From JABWCE01 sp964617955 (GTDB lineage Bacteria > Bacteroidota > Bacteroidia > NS11-12g > UBA9320): a DNA stretch of 64,000 nt. Positions within the stretch are counted from its first letter, which is position 1, and every line of letters begins with the position of its first letter. The notes below the pieces were generated by a model. It was not told where the DNA came from and did not search any database. It saw nothing but the letters and a program-made list of their open reading frames with translations. Shown piece after piece: positions 34,182 through 45,500 of this stretch. The DNA lies in assembly GCA_964617955.1 (NCBI GenBank), contig CAZTXB010000009.1:1-64000 (forward strand). The letters are read 5' to 3'. The position numbers and the translations under genes are program-made.

Positions 34182-35918
34182 ATGATCAGAACACATCATT
34201 GCGGCGAACTCAGACTGGCAGATTTGGGAAAACAGGTGACCCTCTGTGGGTGGATGCAAACCTTTAGAGACATGGGTAGCATAGGGTTTATCGCTTTGAG
34301 AGATCGGTATGGAGTGACTCAGCTGGCCTTTGATGAGCACCGAGATCCCTTATTGCTTGAAAAAGCAAGACAATTTGGAAGGGAGTATATATTAAAAATT
34401 ACCGGAACTGTGGCTGAGAGAAGCTCTAAAAACTCGAAAATGCCTACCGGTGATATAGAAATTCACCCTACTGCCATGGAAGTGCTCAATCCTTCAAAAA
34501 TACCTCCTTTTACCATAGAGGATGAAACGGATGGCGGTGATGAGTTGCGGATGAAATACCGCTACCTGGATTTGAGACGCGATGTGGTAAGGAAAAATCT
34601 GGAAATGAGGCATCAAATCACCAGACAAACCAGAACCTACCTGGATTCTCAAAATTTTATTGAAATCGAAACGCCGGTTTTGATAAAATCAACACCTGAA
34701 GGGGCCCGCGATTTTGTCGTCCCTTCACGCATGAATGAAGGAGAGTGGTATGCACTTCCGCAAAGTCCCCAAACTTTCAAACAATTGCTCATGGTGAGTG
34801 GGTTCGACAGGTACTACCAAATTGTAAAGTGTTTCAGGGATGAGGATTTAAGGGCTGACCGACAACCCGAGTTTACTCAAATAGACTGTGAGATGAGTTT
34901 TGTAGAGCAGGAGGATATTTTAAGCATGTTCGAAGGTTTAGTCCGACACCTTTTTAAAGAGGTGAAAAATATAGCAATTCCCACTGTACCCAGGATGAGT
35001 TACGCCGATGCCACGCTGCATTATGGGTCCGATAAACCCGATATTCGTTTCGACATGCGCTTTGTATATTTGAATGAGTTGGTAAAGGGCAAAGGATTTT
35101 CAATATTTGACGAAGCCGAAACTGTAATTGCCATTTGTGCTAAAGGTGCCGGTGGCTACACCCGAAAACAATTGGATGAACTGACCGAATTTGTTAAGAA
35201 ACCACAAATCGGTGCCAAGGGTTTGGTTTATTGCAAAGTCAATGAAGATGGTAGTCTAAAATCAACGGTCGACAAGTTTTATGAGCAGGATGCTCTCCAA
35301 CTTTGGGCTCAGGCCTGCGGGGCAGAAGCCAATGATCTTATTTTGGTATTGAGCGGTAACCTTGAAGCTACACGAAAACAGATGAATGAGTTGAGATTAG
35401 AAATGGGAAAACAACTCGGACTCAGAAACTCAAACCATTTCGAAGCCCTTTGGGTGACAGATTTTCCGCTACTCGAACGCGATGAAGAAGGCAAGAGATG
35501 GCATGCCATGCACCATCCTTTCACGGCACCTAAACCCGAAGATATACATTACCTGGAATCCAATCCAGGGCTCATAAGAGCCAATGCGTATGATTTGGTT
35601 ATCAACGGTGTTGAAGTGGGAGGGGGCAGTATCCGAATTCACAACCGCGAATTGCAGGAATCGATGTTTTCACTTCTGGGATTCAGCGAGGAGGAAGCTC
35701 AAAACCAGTTTGGCTTTCTGATGAATGCTTTTGAATACGGGGCGCCACCTCATGGTGGGATAGCCTTTGGACTCGACCGACTGTGCTCCATTTTTGGAGG
35801 TACCGATTCCATCCGCGATTTTATCGCCTTCCCCAAAAATAATATGGGAAGAGATACCATGATTGATGCCCCATCGGCCATTAGTCGCGATCAAAGGAAA
35901 GAACTTGGCCTGGATTAA
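34182..35918 (+). CDS. aspS: Aspartyl-tRNA synthetase
   Basis: The 578-residue class II synthetase of bacterial type has an N-terminal OB anticodon-binding domain (VTLCGWMQTFRDMGSIGFIALRDRYGVTQL). Motif 1 is near IETPVLIKSTPEGARDFVVPSR, motif 2 FRDEDLRADRQPEFTQID near 224, a GAD insertion follows (about 290-420), and motif 3 is GGIAFGLDRLCSIFGG near 525. It charges tRNA-Asp. The length matches family norms. It is a single gene. Confidence 0.97.
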   Translation: MIRTHHCGELRLADLGKQVTLCGWMQTFRDMGSIGFIALRDRYGVTQLAFDEHRDPLLLEKARQFGREYILKITGTVAERSSKNSKMPTGDIEIHPTAMEVLNPSKIPPFTIEDETDGGDELRMKYRYLDLRRDVVRKNLEMRHQITRQTRTYLDSQNFIEIETPVLIKSTPEGARDFVVPSRMNEGEWYALPQSPQTFKQLLMVSGFDRYYQIVKCFRDEDLRADRQPEFTQIDCEMSFVEQEDILSMFEGLVRHLFKEVKNIAIPTVPRMSYADATLHYGSDKPDIRFDMRFVYLNELVKGKGFSIFDEAETVIAICAKGAGGYTRKQLDELTEFVKKPQIGAKGLVYCKVNEDGSLKSTVDKFYEQDALQLWAQACGAEANDLILVLSGNLEATRKQMNELRLEMGKQLGLRNSNHFEALWVTDFPLLERDEEGKRWHAMHHPFTAPKPEDIHYLESNPGLIRANAYDLVINGVEVGGGSIRIHNRELQESMFSLLGFSEEEAQNQFGFLMNAFEYGAPPHGGIAFGLDRLCSIFGGTDSIRDFIAFPKNNMGRDTMIDAPSAISRDQRKELGLD

Positions 35919-36011
35919 AGGCGAGCGGAACTTTTGTTATTATTTTCTCTGACCCAAAATTGGATAGTTCTGGCCAAAGATTTTAAAAAGGGGGGGTATT
36001 CTGAATTTTCT

Positions 36012-36019
36012 TATTTTTG
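36012..36019 (+). promoter_or_regulatory. Candidate -7 box (TATTTTTG) of the M28 peptidase gene
   Basis: An exact TAnnTTTG match ending 4 bases before the ATG at 36024. If used, transcription would begin at or next to the start codon, giving a leaderless mRNA. Confidence 0.4.
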
Positions 36020-36023
36020 ATCT

Positions 36024-37763
36024 ATGAAAGCACTTCGCTCGCTTATCGCAATTACCCTGGCCATTTCATTGAATTCGCTTTTGGCCCAAACAAATATCCT
36101 TTCAACCAATCCCCTGGCCGAAAAAATTATGCTTGGGCAATACCATCCGGACTTATACAAAGCCTCAAAAGTTTTAACCGGCCATGAAGCCATTGTAAAA
36201 GGAATTAACAAGGAGGTGTCCCCGGATTCTTTACAGTCTTACCTTGAAGCATTGAAGACTTTTAAAAATCGGAATACAGGTTCAGACACCTTCTCCAAAA
36301 ACTTTGGAATAGGGGCTGCTCGCCGTTGGACATTTGCAAAATTTACTCAATTTAGTAAGGCTAACGACAACCGCTTGATTCCCTCATTCCTACAATTTGA
36401 TCAGTTGATTTGCGCTCAAAATCAGCATCGAAATATATTCGCTGTTTTGCCAGGCAGTGACACGAGCGACAAATCGATTATCATTATCGAAGCCCATATC
36501 GACAGCCGTTGTGCCGAAGTTTGTGATACCTCTTGCCCGGCCGAAGGAATGGAAGACAACGGAAGTGGTACAGCTCTGGTTCTAGAATTGGCAAGGGTGA
36601 TGAGCAAGTACACCTTTAATCGCAGCATCGTTTTTTTACTCACCATCGCCGAAGAACAAGGTTTAAATGGAGCGGAAGCCTTTGCCGATTATGTACAGCA
36701 AAAAGGAATAAAAGTAAGGGCCGTTTTGAACAATGACGTGATTGGAGGAGTGATTTGCGGACAAACGGCATCCCAACCCGGATGCTCAGGGGCAGGAGTT
36801 GTTGACAGTTTGAATGTGAGAATTTTTTCGGCAGGCAGCTTTAATTCTATGTGGAAAGGATTGGCTCGCTTTACAAAACTTCAATACATAAACAGAGTGA
36901 AACCCATAGCCGAGGTGAAAATGAACGTGAATATCATGACCCCGGAGGACAGAACAGGTCGTGGTGGAGATCATATACCGTTTCGTCAGCATAATTATGC
37001 TGCAATCCGGTTAACCGCAGCTAATGAGAATGGCAATGCCGATGTGACGAATACAGCCTATACCGATCGCCAACATACCTCCAATGATATTTTGGGTGCT
37101 GATACGGATAATGATAAAATTATAGACAGTTTTTATGTAAATTTTAATTATCTGGCCCGCAATGCGGTCATCAATGGTGCCGCCGCCGGAATGGCTGCGA
37201 TTGGCCCTCACATACCCGATTTTACATTGAGTTCAGATTGGGTTAGCAAACTCACAGTGACCATCACTAAGCAAACAGACTACAAAAGTTATAAGGTTGG
37301 CGTTCGAACCATCAATAACGACTGGGATACCGTTTACCACTTTACCGGCAACTCCTATACTTTTCAGGTTTCAAAACCTGCAAGCTATATTGTGAGTGTA
37401 TGCTCAGTTGACGATCAGGGAGTTGAAAGCTTATTTTCAAAAGAACTTCTGTCAAAAATTTCAGATGTAAACAGCCTGGAACAAGAACCGAAAGGCGTGG
37501 AATTGTTGCAAAACAAACCGAATCCTTCGGATGAGTCGACAATGATTACGGTTATGGTTAATACCTATGAAAAATTCAAAGACAGCTATTTGTCTATTTC
37601 AGACCTCAGTGGAAGAGAGGTAAAAAGACTTTCCGTAGTGCTAAAACCAGGGGTCAATGAAATTTTGTATGAACATGGCTACCACCAAAGCGGAACTTTC
37701 CTCTACACCCTGGTTATTGATGGTAAAATCATCCAAACAAAACGCATGGTATTCAGTAATTGA
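36024..37763 (+). CDS. Secreted M28 aminopeptidase-like protein with T9SS sorting domain
   Basis: The 579-residue protein has a signal peptide (ending NSLLA-Q) and an M28 zinc peptidase domain at about 90-390. Metal and catalytic residues are H158 and D160 in EAHIDS, D178 in MEDNGSG, and E210/E211 in IAEEQG, with a further His in DHIPFRQHNYAAIR. A fibronectin-like segment follows (about 395-475), then a type A T9SS sorting domain (ELLQNKPNPSDESTMI ... KIIQTKRMVFSN). It is probably an extracellular aminopeptidase. Confidence 0.92.
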   Translation: MKALRSLIAITLAISLNSLLAQTNILSTNPLAEKIMLGQYHPDLYKASKVLTGHEAIVKGINKEVSPDSLQSYLEALKTFKNRNTGSDTFSKNFGIGAARRWTFAKFTQFSKANDNRLIPSFLQFDQLICAQNQHRNIFAVLPGSDTSDKSIIIIEAHIDSRCAEVCDTSCPAEGMEDNGSGTALVLELARVMSKYTFNRSIVFLLTIAEEQGLNGAEAFADYVQQKGIKVRAVLNNDVIGGVICGQTASQPGCSGAGVVDSLNVRIFSAGSFNSMWKGLARFTKLQYINRVKPIAEVKMNVNIMTPEDRTGRGGDHIPFRQHNYAAIRLTAANENGNADVTNTAYTDRQHTSNDILGADTDNDKIIDSFYVNFNYLARNAVINGAAAGMAAIGPHIPDFTLSSDWVSKLTVTITKQTDYKSYKVGVRTINNDWDTVYHFTGNSYTFQVSKPASYIVSVCSVDDQGVESLFSKELLSKISDVNSLEQEPKGVELLQNKPNPSDESTMITVMVNTYEKFKDSYLSISDLSGREVKRLSVVLKPGVNEILYEHGYHQSGTFLYTLVIDGKIIQTKRMVFSN

Positions 37764-37766
37764 TTC

Positions 37767-37858
37767 CAGCTATCGCCTTGTTTCGTTTGCTTAAAACAGC
37801 TATTGCCTTGATTCTTGTCCCTAAACAGCTACTGCCCTGATTCGTGTCCTCACGAATC
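37767..37858. repeat. Three degenerate tandem copies of a ~30-base unit ending in a hairpin
   Basis: Units start at 37767, 37797 and 37826 and read CAGCTAT(C/T)GCCTTGATTC-like with about 75-85% similarity. The last unit ends in a perfect 8-pair hairpin, GATTCGTG-TCCT-CACGAATC (37839-37858). It lies between the M28 gene and the convergent yeiH gene. There is no T tract. It may be a decayed tandem array or a 3'-end structure. Confidence 0.6.
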
Positions 37859-37900
37859 GGAGCGAAATTTAGAAGCAAGCGTTTCGGCATTAATACCACT

Positions 37901-38848
37901 TTAGCTTTTAGTCACGGTCCATAAAGTTACCAATAACAGGATTAACCAGAGTAAAATACCCATGGCCAGAGGGCGCCAACCGGTATCCTTAATACTTTTA
38001 ACGGAGATGGATGCCCCGATTAAAAATAAGGTTATGCTCAAGCCGACCTTTGAGAAACGAACAACGTGTTCGGTTATCGAAGAGGGTATGCTCAGGTAAG
38101 TGGATGCCATGCTTGCCCCAAGAAACAAAAGGATAAAATAGGGAAAGCCCTTTATTCCGGTTTTCTTTCGGTAAATAATAGCCGTAAAAATAACCAGCGG
38201 GATAATCCACAAAGCTCTGGCCAGTTTGATGGTTGTGGCAATGGTTATCGATTCCCCACCATACGTAGTAGCTGCGCCTACTACCGAACTTGTATCGTGG
38301 ATGGCAATGGCCGACCATATTCCAAATTGCCATTCAGTTAAATTCATATAATGGCCGATAAAAGGAAAAATGAGCAGCGCAATGGCGTTCAAAATAAATA
38401 CGGTGGCCAGTGACATCGACATCTCTTTCTCATCCGATTCGATGACCGGGGCTATAGCTGCAATGGCACTGCCTCCGCATATGGCGGTACCACAGCTTAT
38501 CAAGTAGCCTATTTTGGGAGCCACCTTAAGCCATTTCCCCAATAAAAAACCTAAGCCCAAGGCCCCAAAAATACTCAGGACAGTAAATAAAATTCCTGTT
38601 TTACCGGCATCCACTACGCTGGTAAAATTCATTCCAAAGCCCAGACCTATTACCGACGCCTGCAAAAGATACTTGGTTAGGGGTTTAGTCATTTTTTGCA
38701 TAGGATTGCCCATGCTTAAGCCAATACATAGTCCAAGGGCAAGCGCAAAATGAGGGGCGATTTCAAATAAAAAAATTCCAATAACCGATACCAAAAACAG
38801 AGCAAAGAATGCTTTTTGAATGGCTGATAGAGAGCTTATTTTTTGCAA
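37901..38848 (-). CDS. yeiH: YeiH-family putative sulfate exporter
   Basis: The 315-residue membrane protein has about 9-10 hydrophobic segments and the family marks GLGFGMNFTSV, GYLISCGTAICGGSAIAAIAPVI near 115-137, SLATVFILNAIALLIFPFIGH, and WSAIAIHDTSSVVGAATTYG near 183. Its E. coli relative is annotated as a putative sulfate exporter, but the substrate is not established. It is a single gene. About 210 bases separate it from the divergent small lipoprotein, with nothing recognisable in between. Confidence 0.88.
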   Translation of the reverse strand: MQKISSLSAIQKAFFALFLVSVIGIFLFEIAPHFALALGLCIGLSMGNPMQKMTKPLTKYLLQASVIGLGFGMNFTSVVDAGKTGILFTVLSIFGALGLGFLLGKWLKVAPKIGYLISCGTAICGGSAIAAIAPVIESDEKEMSMSLATVFILNAIALLIFPFIGHYMNLTEWQFGIWSAIAIHDTSSVVGAATTYGGESITIATTIKLARALWIIPLVIFTAIIYRKKTGIKGFPYFILLFLGASMASTYLSIPSSITEHVVRFSKVGLSITLFLIGASISVKSIKDTGWRPLAMGILLWLILLLVTLWTVTKS

Positions 38849-39061
38849 AACTGTATTGCAAAAGTATTGGGTTAGTGCCAGATAAAAAAGGAAGAACTGA
38901 GGACTTTGCCATCGTGTGAAGCCGAAGCTAAAAAAGGATGGCCATTGCGTCCATTGGTGTATTTAAGAAGGCTGAGTATAAATCATCCACCTCTATGGAG
39001 ATTATCGTAATTTTGACATTTTTATAGTCATGCCTCCAGGGCATAAATTTTTCACTTATTG

Positions 39062-39499
39062 ATGAAATTAAGATTCCTAGCTCTACTCAGCCTTATTTTT
39101 CTTGTAGCTTGTAAACCAACTTTAATGTTGGAAAAAGAACTTCCTAAAAAATCACTGGTAGTAGTAAGCTCAGGTGGGTTTACAGGAATGGTGGTTAAGA
39201 ATGTAATTTTAAGAAACGGAAGGGTATACGAATTCAAATACTTAAGTCAGGAAGTATCGGAGGTAACCCTTAAAAATAAACTAAAAAGGAAAACCGCCAG
39301 GCGCATTTTTAAGTTGGCCAACACCATACATTTTGAGTCTTTGAAAAGCGAGCAAGCAGGCAATATGAACCATACTTTTCAAAGTAACAGAAGATTTGGC
39401 AAAGACCATTCTTTTAACTGGAGCCAAAATCTGGATTCAACAGATGCTAATAAAGCCGCGATTATAAAAATAATGCGATTGGCAGGTATTGAGCAATAA
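39062..39499 (+). CDS. Small lipoprotein, function unknown
   Basis: From the ATG at 39062 (a TTG just before it is also in frame) the product has 145 residues. The signal ends in a lipobox FLVAC (Cys near 17), so it should be a lipoprotein. The body is basic and beta/alpha mixed (SLVVVSSGGFTGMVVKNVILRNGRVYEFKYL, then KLKRKTARRIFKLANTIHF). I do not recognise a family. It ends 20 bases from the convergent end of sprA. Confidence 0.7.
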   Translation: MKLRFLALLSLIFLVACKPTLMLEKELPKKSLVVVSSGGFTGMVVKNVILRNGRVYEFKYLSQEVSEVTLKNKLKRKTARRIFKLANTIHFESLKSEQAGNMNHTFQSNRRFGKDHSFNWSQNLDSTDANKAAIIKIMRLAGIEQ

Positions 39500-39518
39500 T
39501 CTTCTCTTTTTGGATGAG

Positions 39519-42500
39519 TTATTGGAGAGTGTACCTTAACGATATACCAAAGTTAGTCAAGGCCGTTGGGAAAGACTGGGTAGTTTTAGGCTTGTTCACA
39601 TTTCGATTGTAGAATGCCTTAAAATTAAGATTCTCGGTAATGTTATAGTTCAGGGTTGGTCTGATTGAAATTGTTTTCATACCTGCCGTGGCCTGTGTTT
39701 GTATGTTCGAATTTATATCACGAGTAATGGTATAGCCGTCGCGAATTGAAAAGTCGGTTCTGAAATCCAGGTCATTTTTTAACATGGGTTTTCGCCCATT
39801 GATCTTAAATGGCAGAATAATTTTAGCCTTTCTGTAACCCACTCCAACCACATATTCTTTGTTGTGAATTTCATTAATTTTATAGCTCGTCGTCAAATTA
39901 AGGGAACGGTCTGATTTTAATTCGAAATTCAAAGTTAGTCCGCTTACATGCGTTAAATCAATTTTAATTAAAGGACTCAGACGCTCCACAATTGAAATGG
40001 TTGTGAATTGATACTTGGGGGTCAGGTTTTTGCCTGAGACGAGGGTATCAAGTCCATAGTTGGCGTTGGTGTTAAAATTGCCTATGGAAGTGGTAGAGCT
40101 ATAGGCATGGCTAAACGTAACATTGGTGAAGTATTTTTTTACAATGGGAATATTGCTGAGTCCATTCCAGGAAACACGCCAAGATGGAAGTGGTATAAAG
40201 GGGAACCGTTCTGCCTTGTACGAACCGGCCTCCTTGCCTTGATAGGCGGCGAGAAAAGAGTACATCAACACGTCCTGATGGTTGCTATCGATGCCCAATG
40301 GAAATCTTGAACTAGGATCGATTATGCCAATTAATGTGGTATAGTTTCTCGATTTCCAAACATCCTGACTCAATTCAGAGGCCTGTACCTTTTCAGCCAT
40401 GACCCTTCGGTTTTTTTGAAACTGGTCGTAGGCATCGGATTGATATTCTTTGTTGAATTTTTCGAATGCAGTTCTCCAGGTCATAGTTGAAATGGTGAAA
40501 GTTCCTGCTTCCATAAAACCTTGATCTACAAAACTTTGACTAATGGTATCGTACTTAAAGGTGCTTGAAGTGGTAAGTGAATAACGCCTTTCAAGATTAA
40601 GATTTATTCTGAACCCGGCAAAGGGTTCAAGAGTTCCGCTACCTTTAATGTCCAAGCCATTCAATTGGGTAAATCGGTTTATTTGCAGAGGATTCTGTGA
40701 TAAATGGTTGCCTTCGGCAAGCTTGTACCTGATATTGGCATCTTGCATCCCAATTACAAACGGTATTCCCGGAGTTTTAAATTTATCATTCATCCCTAAA
40801 TAATCTATTCCCCTCTGATATCCCGGAAGGGAAATGCCATTGGTTGAACTTACATCCAATTGCAATTGCTTCACCAGAGTCAATAATTTAAGGGTAATAC
40901 GGGCAGCGTTCGAGATCTCAATCTCCTGCTTCTTTTTTTCTTCTTTCTTCTTATCTGCAGGTTTTACATCCTGATCCTCGTCCTCCTCAAATTTCTTTTT
41001 CCGTTTTGATTTTGGAGGTTTTGGCATATTTGCTTTTTTTAGCAATGGAAATTTATTGTAAAATGAAGAAAAATTCAATTGGGCATTTCCTCCCAGTGTT
41101 TGAGAATTTTGGACGGTATTGCCCATAATAGGAGCGGCGGGAGGGGCAGTTTGCCAATTGTAGCTTCCTGAATATCTGCCCGAAATCGTAATCCAATTGA
41201 GCATTTTTACCTTATTAAGAGGAAGGTTATAAGTTAAATTTACGGTTTGATCAAAGGAGTTCGGCTTGCCCATTCCTTTAAAATTACTCCAAAGCGTATC
41301 TTTTTTTAGTTGGGTTTCCAGGGCCCCAAAAGGCTCCTCCACACGCGCTAACAAGGTTGCGTTGTAATCGAATTTAATGTTGTTGGTAATGTTGTAGTTA
41401 ACCCCGTAAACCCTTGTTAAGGTAAAGGTTTTGTCGAATAATTTTGGCACAATGGCCTTGAAATTATCGTTATTTCTATTTTGTAACTCCGAGTAACGCC
41501 GGTCCACGTCAAACCTCATCATGATGCTTTGCGGAACGAAATAAAGCCCAAAACCGGTAAATGGAGCTAGAATTTTTGGCTTTAATTTTTTGAAAGGCTT
41601 CCAGGGTTTTGGCGAGTGGCTAAAATTATAACCCAAGCTGGCCCGGTAGGTTTCAACCAGATTTTCCTGAATAATCTGATTGCGTCGAAAGAGTTTTTGA
41701 TAGCTATAGCTTACATTGAAATTTTCTATGTCGTAGATATGAGATTTTCCCCCACTCATTTTGTTCTTTTTTACATTCGTAAAATTGATGCTGTATTTGG
41801 AGGTAAAATCCTGGGCATTCTCTTTCAAGGTTTTTCTTGTGGCCTCATCCACGGCCGATTTCAATGCGGTCTTAAGCAGTACGTCAGGGTTAAGTGGGTT
41901 GTATTTGGGATTGATTCTAATTTCATTGTATCCTATAAACATGGGAATCGTTAACCCTGTTTTAGCAGGGAAAAATTTGCCCAATTCCAAACTCGATTGT
42001 ATATCATAAGTTATGGTTTCGTTTAAATTTCTTTGATTCAACCTCTTATCTACCCCTCCAAATCCTATCGACTGATAACTTCCTGTCAAATTTATTTTTC
42101 CAAAATCCGCGAGGTTGGCCACAATTCGGGCATTGGCTGCATAGCCCCCGGTATTCACGAAGTCTTCAAGTCGCAATTCATTGAACCACACTTCAGGACA
42201 AATTTCATCTTTTCCATTGGCTACGTCGGCAGGGTTTTTGATACCCAGCATCACTGTCCGAACATTGCTCAGGTCGGGCTGACCAATCACTGAGATGATG
42301 TTTCCATTGGCCAATAATTCCTGATAGTAGCTGGTAACATCCGAGGTTACCTTATTCCTGTTGAGTTTTATGGTTTGAAATTGCTCCAGGTCTATATTTA
42401 ATTCATTATCCTTTGGCCAAACCACCCATGGGTCGGTCGATCCGGGTTGAGTTATATTTAAAGGTATTTCAAGCTGATAATAGTTTCTCTCCAAATCTGT

Positions 42501-45500
42501 TCCAATTCTAATAAAGGCTCTAACATCTCCGTCCACGAGGTTCTCCCCTTCTGCGTGAATAAACATTTTTAGGGTTTTGTAATTTCGAATATCGAAATTC
42601 ATGGTTTTGTAGGCGGCTCGGGCGTCTCCCTTCTTTAACTTACATGCCAACAGCGAGATGGATTGTTCATTCATTTGAACATTGTTCTGCTGCGTTGGGT
42701 CGGTTTCTCTCACTATACCGGGAGGCACAATATAAGGAACCGGAACTCTCTGACTGTTTTTTTCAATATTTACGGCAGAAATGGTAAACTTGGTGAGATC
42801 GTTTGGATCGAGATTGGGTCCAACCCCGGGAGGAAAATTAAGGTTTTTAAGGTATCTTCTCCAATCGGCACGAATCAATTGCATTTGACCGAATCTACAA
42901 ATCACACTGTCTTCAAATCCCTTTAAAAACAAGCGCATAAATCGAATCGATTTGAAATCCTGAATCCCACCCACTTTTTTATCATACTGACGAATGGGTA
43001 TTTTAAATTGATACCAAGTCACGGTTGGCGGCAACCCGGTGCCGTCTATGTAATTGGGAATAGTTCGTATTGAATCGGTCACAAAATTGGAACCTACCTT
43101 AAAGGCATTGCGTGAAATGTCGATTTTGTACTGAAAATACTCCTCGTTAAAACTCATGGATTGGTCACGGTTCAAATCTTCATCATCGGGGTAAATGCTT
43201 GAAGATAGGGGTTGCCCGGTCGACAAAGTGGCAAGGGTTGAATTCCCTTCCATGCCATTATAATGCTCGTACATACCCAAGATGCTGTTTTTAATGGAGC
43301 TGTGACTGGGGTCTAAATAATGCAAATAATTGTCAGAGCTTGGGTCACTTTCGGCTTTTTGAACAATGGGACTGTTTGCGCCGAAATTTGTTTTTAATTG
43401 ATTTATATACCCTCTGAAAAATGTTCGCTCTTCGTTATCGTTCAAACCGTCCAGACCTTTATCCTGATTGCTTCGGGTAGAAGGGTCGTTGTCGAAGGCC
43501 TGTATTTGAGGGTCGGCCTGTGGAACAAAGCCATAACGGGTGCTGTCGAGCCCAAAGGTAGACCCATCTTTGTTCAGTCCGTTTTCAACTGCCCTTCGGT
43601 TGTCGGCATTCAAATCTTCCGATATGCTGCCTATGTTAACATAAAGCTGGCCTTTGTTTCCTGAATTTTGACTCATACAGTAGGGATCCATCATCCAAAA
43701 TTCTATGTAGTCGATATTTGCCGCTTCAAAGTCGTTGGTTTCAATTTTTCGGGCAATTCCTCCCCAACTTTCTGAAGGCTTTGTAAAGCTGCCGTCGGCA
43801 TTAAAATCAGATGCATTGGGATTGTAGTTATAAATGCCTCGTTTTTTCGGGTAATACACCAAATCAAGGGTCGTGAGTTGATTTACCTGCTGCATCTGTA
43901 TGTTTAGCTGAGGAAAAACTTCTTTCAGTGCCCAGGTTCTAACAAAGGGATGGGATTGGTCTACCCCTGTAATATGATTGGGAATGTACTTTTTATCGCT
44001 GCCGGTAAAGGTTTGGTCAATGGTGTGAAAAATTATTTTGGCCCGCTTATAAGCATTGGTTTCGTCGAGTTGGGTTTCAGGAAACAAATCCTTCTGGCCT
44101 TGCGGAGTGGCCGCAAATTTCCAATTCAATACATGTTTCAAATCGAAAGGTGTTTCGGCTCCTTCAAAATCATCGAGAAAGGAGGTTCCCTTGGTATTTC
44201 CTATGGTTTTGGCATTGTGAGGGAATATTTTGGCCGCCTCTCCACTGATGATGATGCTGGATTTGGCTTTGGTCTCAATAAAAGGCAATTTGTCAACCAA
44301 TTTTGTCAAAAGCCTCGAATCTTTAGTGAAGGTGCCATCAATTCCAACAATGGTATTAAGAATGGGTTCCTGGCCAATGTCAACTTTTGGAGTGAGTGGC
44401 CTCTCGCGCATGTGCATGACGGTTCCGCCCAGGGTGAGATAGCGTGAATGGGTGTAATCGAAACGCGAACCAACAAGCGTTTTTTGTTGCAAGGTAAATA
44501 AGGAATTGCTCTCAGAAGATACCTTTATGACCGCGCCCGAATTTATAATTCCCTGATTTATAATTCTTACCTGACCAATATTATAATCTACAGTGAAATC
44601 GACATTTTCAGTCAATGGGGCTCCGTTGGCTGTGACCCTAACGGATCCTTGAGGCACATTAATGGCATTGAGAGAAATAACATTTGTGCTACTTCCCCTA
44701 TAACTTCCTCTTAAAAAAAACTTGTTATGCGTTACATCTTGTTCTGCCCACCATTTGGTCGAATCATACAAGGCGTCGTAAGCATAAAAATTAGCATCCT
44801 TTCCATTTGGGTCCTTGAATTTTGATCTCAAAAAGTTGCCAAATGGCTCCCTTACAGGGAATATGATTCGGCCATTTAACATATTGATGGTTACCCCATC
44901 TATTAAATCAAAAACCCCATCGGGCTTTGCCTCGGTTTGCTTATTCATACGGTCTAAATTTAGTACCGTAATCAGCTGTTTTTCAAATATTTTAGTTTCA
45001 GTATTGTTAACTGGCAGATAATTTAAATCGGCAGTTTTATCGTCGGCATAAACCACATTCAGATTAAAATCCTGTGCCTGAACATTGTAGGTGTTCAAAG
45101 AATAAATGTTCTTCATCATGAGATCCCATAACGGCCATCTCGTATTGGTGATGGTAGATTTGAGCATTTTAACTACCAAATCATTGCCCTGACCACTTGG
45201 CCCCGGAGGGTTATCTCGCGAAAGTTGTCCCACTCTATAAACCGCTCCATTGAGGGTATATTCAAATGCCACCCCTAATATTTCATCGTTGTTGAGAGAT
45301 TGATTAAGGGAAATGTATCCCAATTGCCTGTTAATCGTAAATTCCTGTTCGTTGAGTTTTCGGGCATTGGTCAAAATATTATAATCGATGCCCACCTTCA
45401 TGTCCAAATTAGCATGGCGTAACTTAAAGGCGTCAATCACGGTGGAGGTGCTGTTTAAACCTGGATCGGAAAGTATATTGCTCCAAAGCAGATTCGCTTC

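Noticed and set aside
35988..36000. G-run (seven G) before the M28 gene as a G-quadruplex
   Set aside because: A single run of G cannot form an intramolecular quadruplex; no other runs are nearby.
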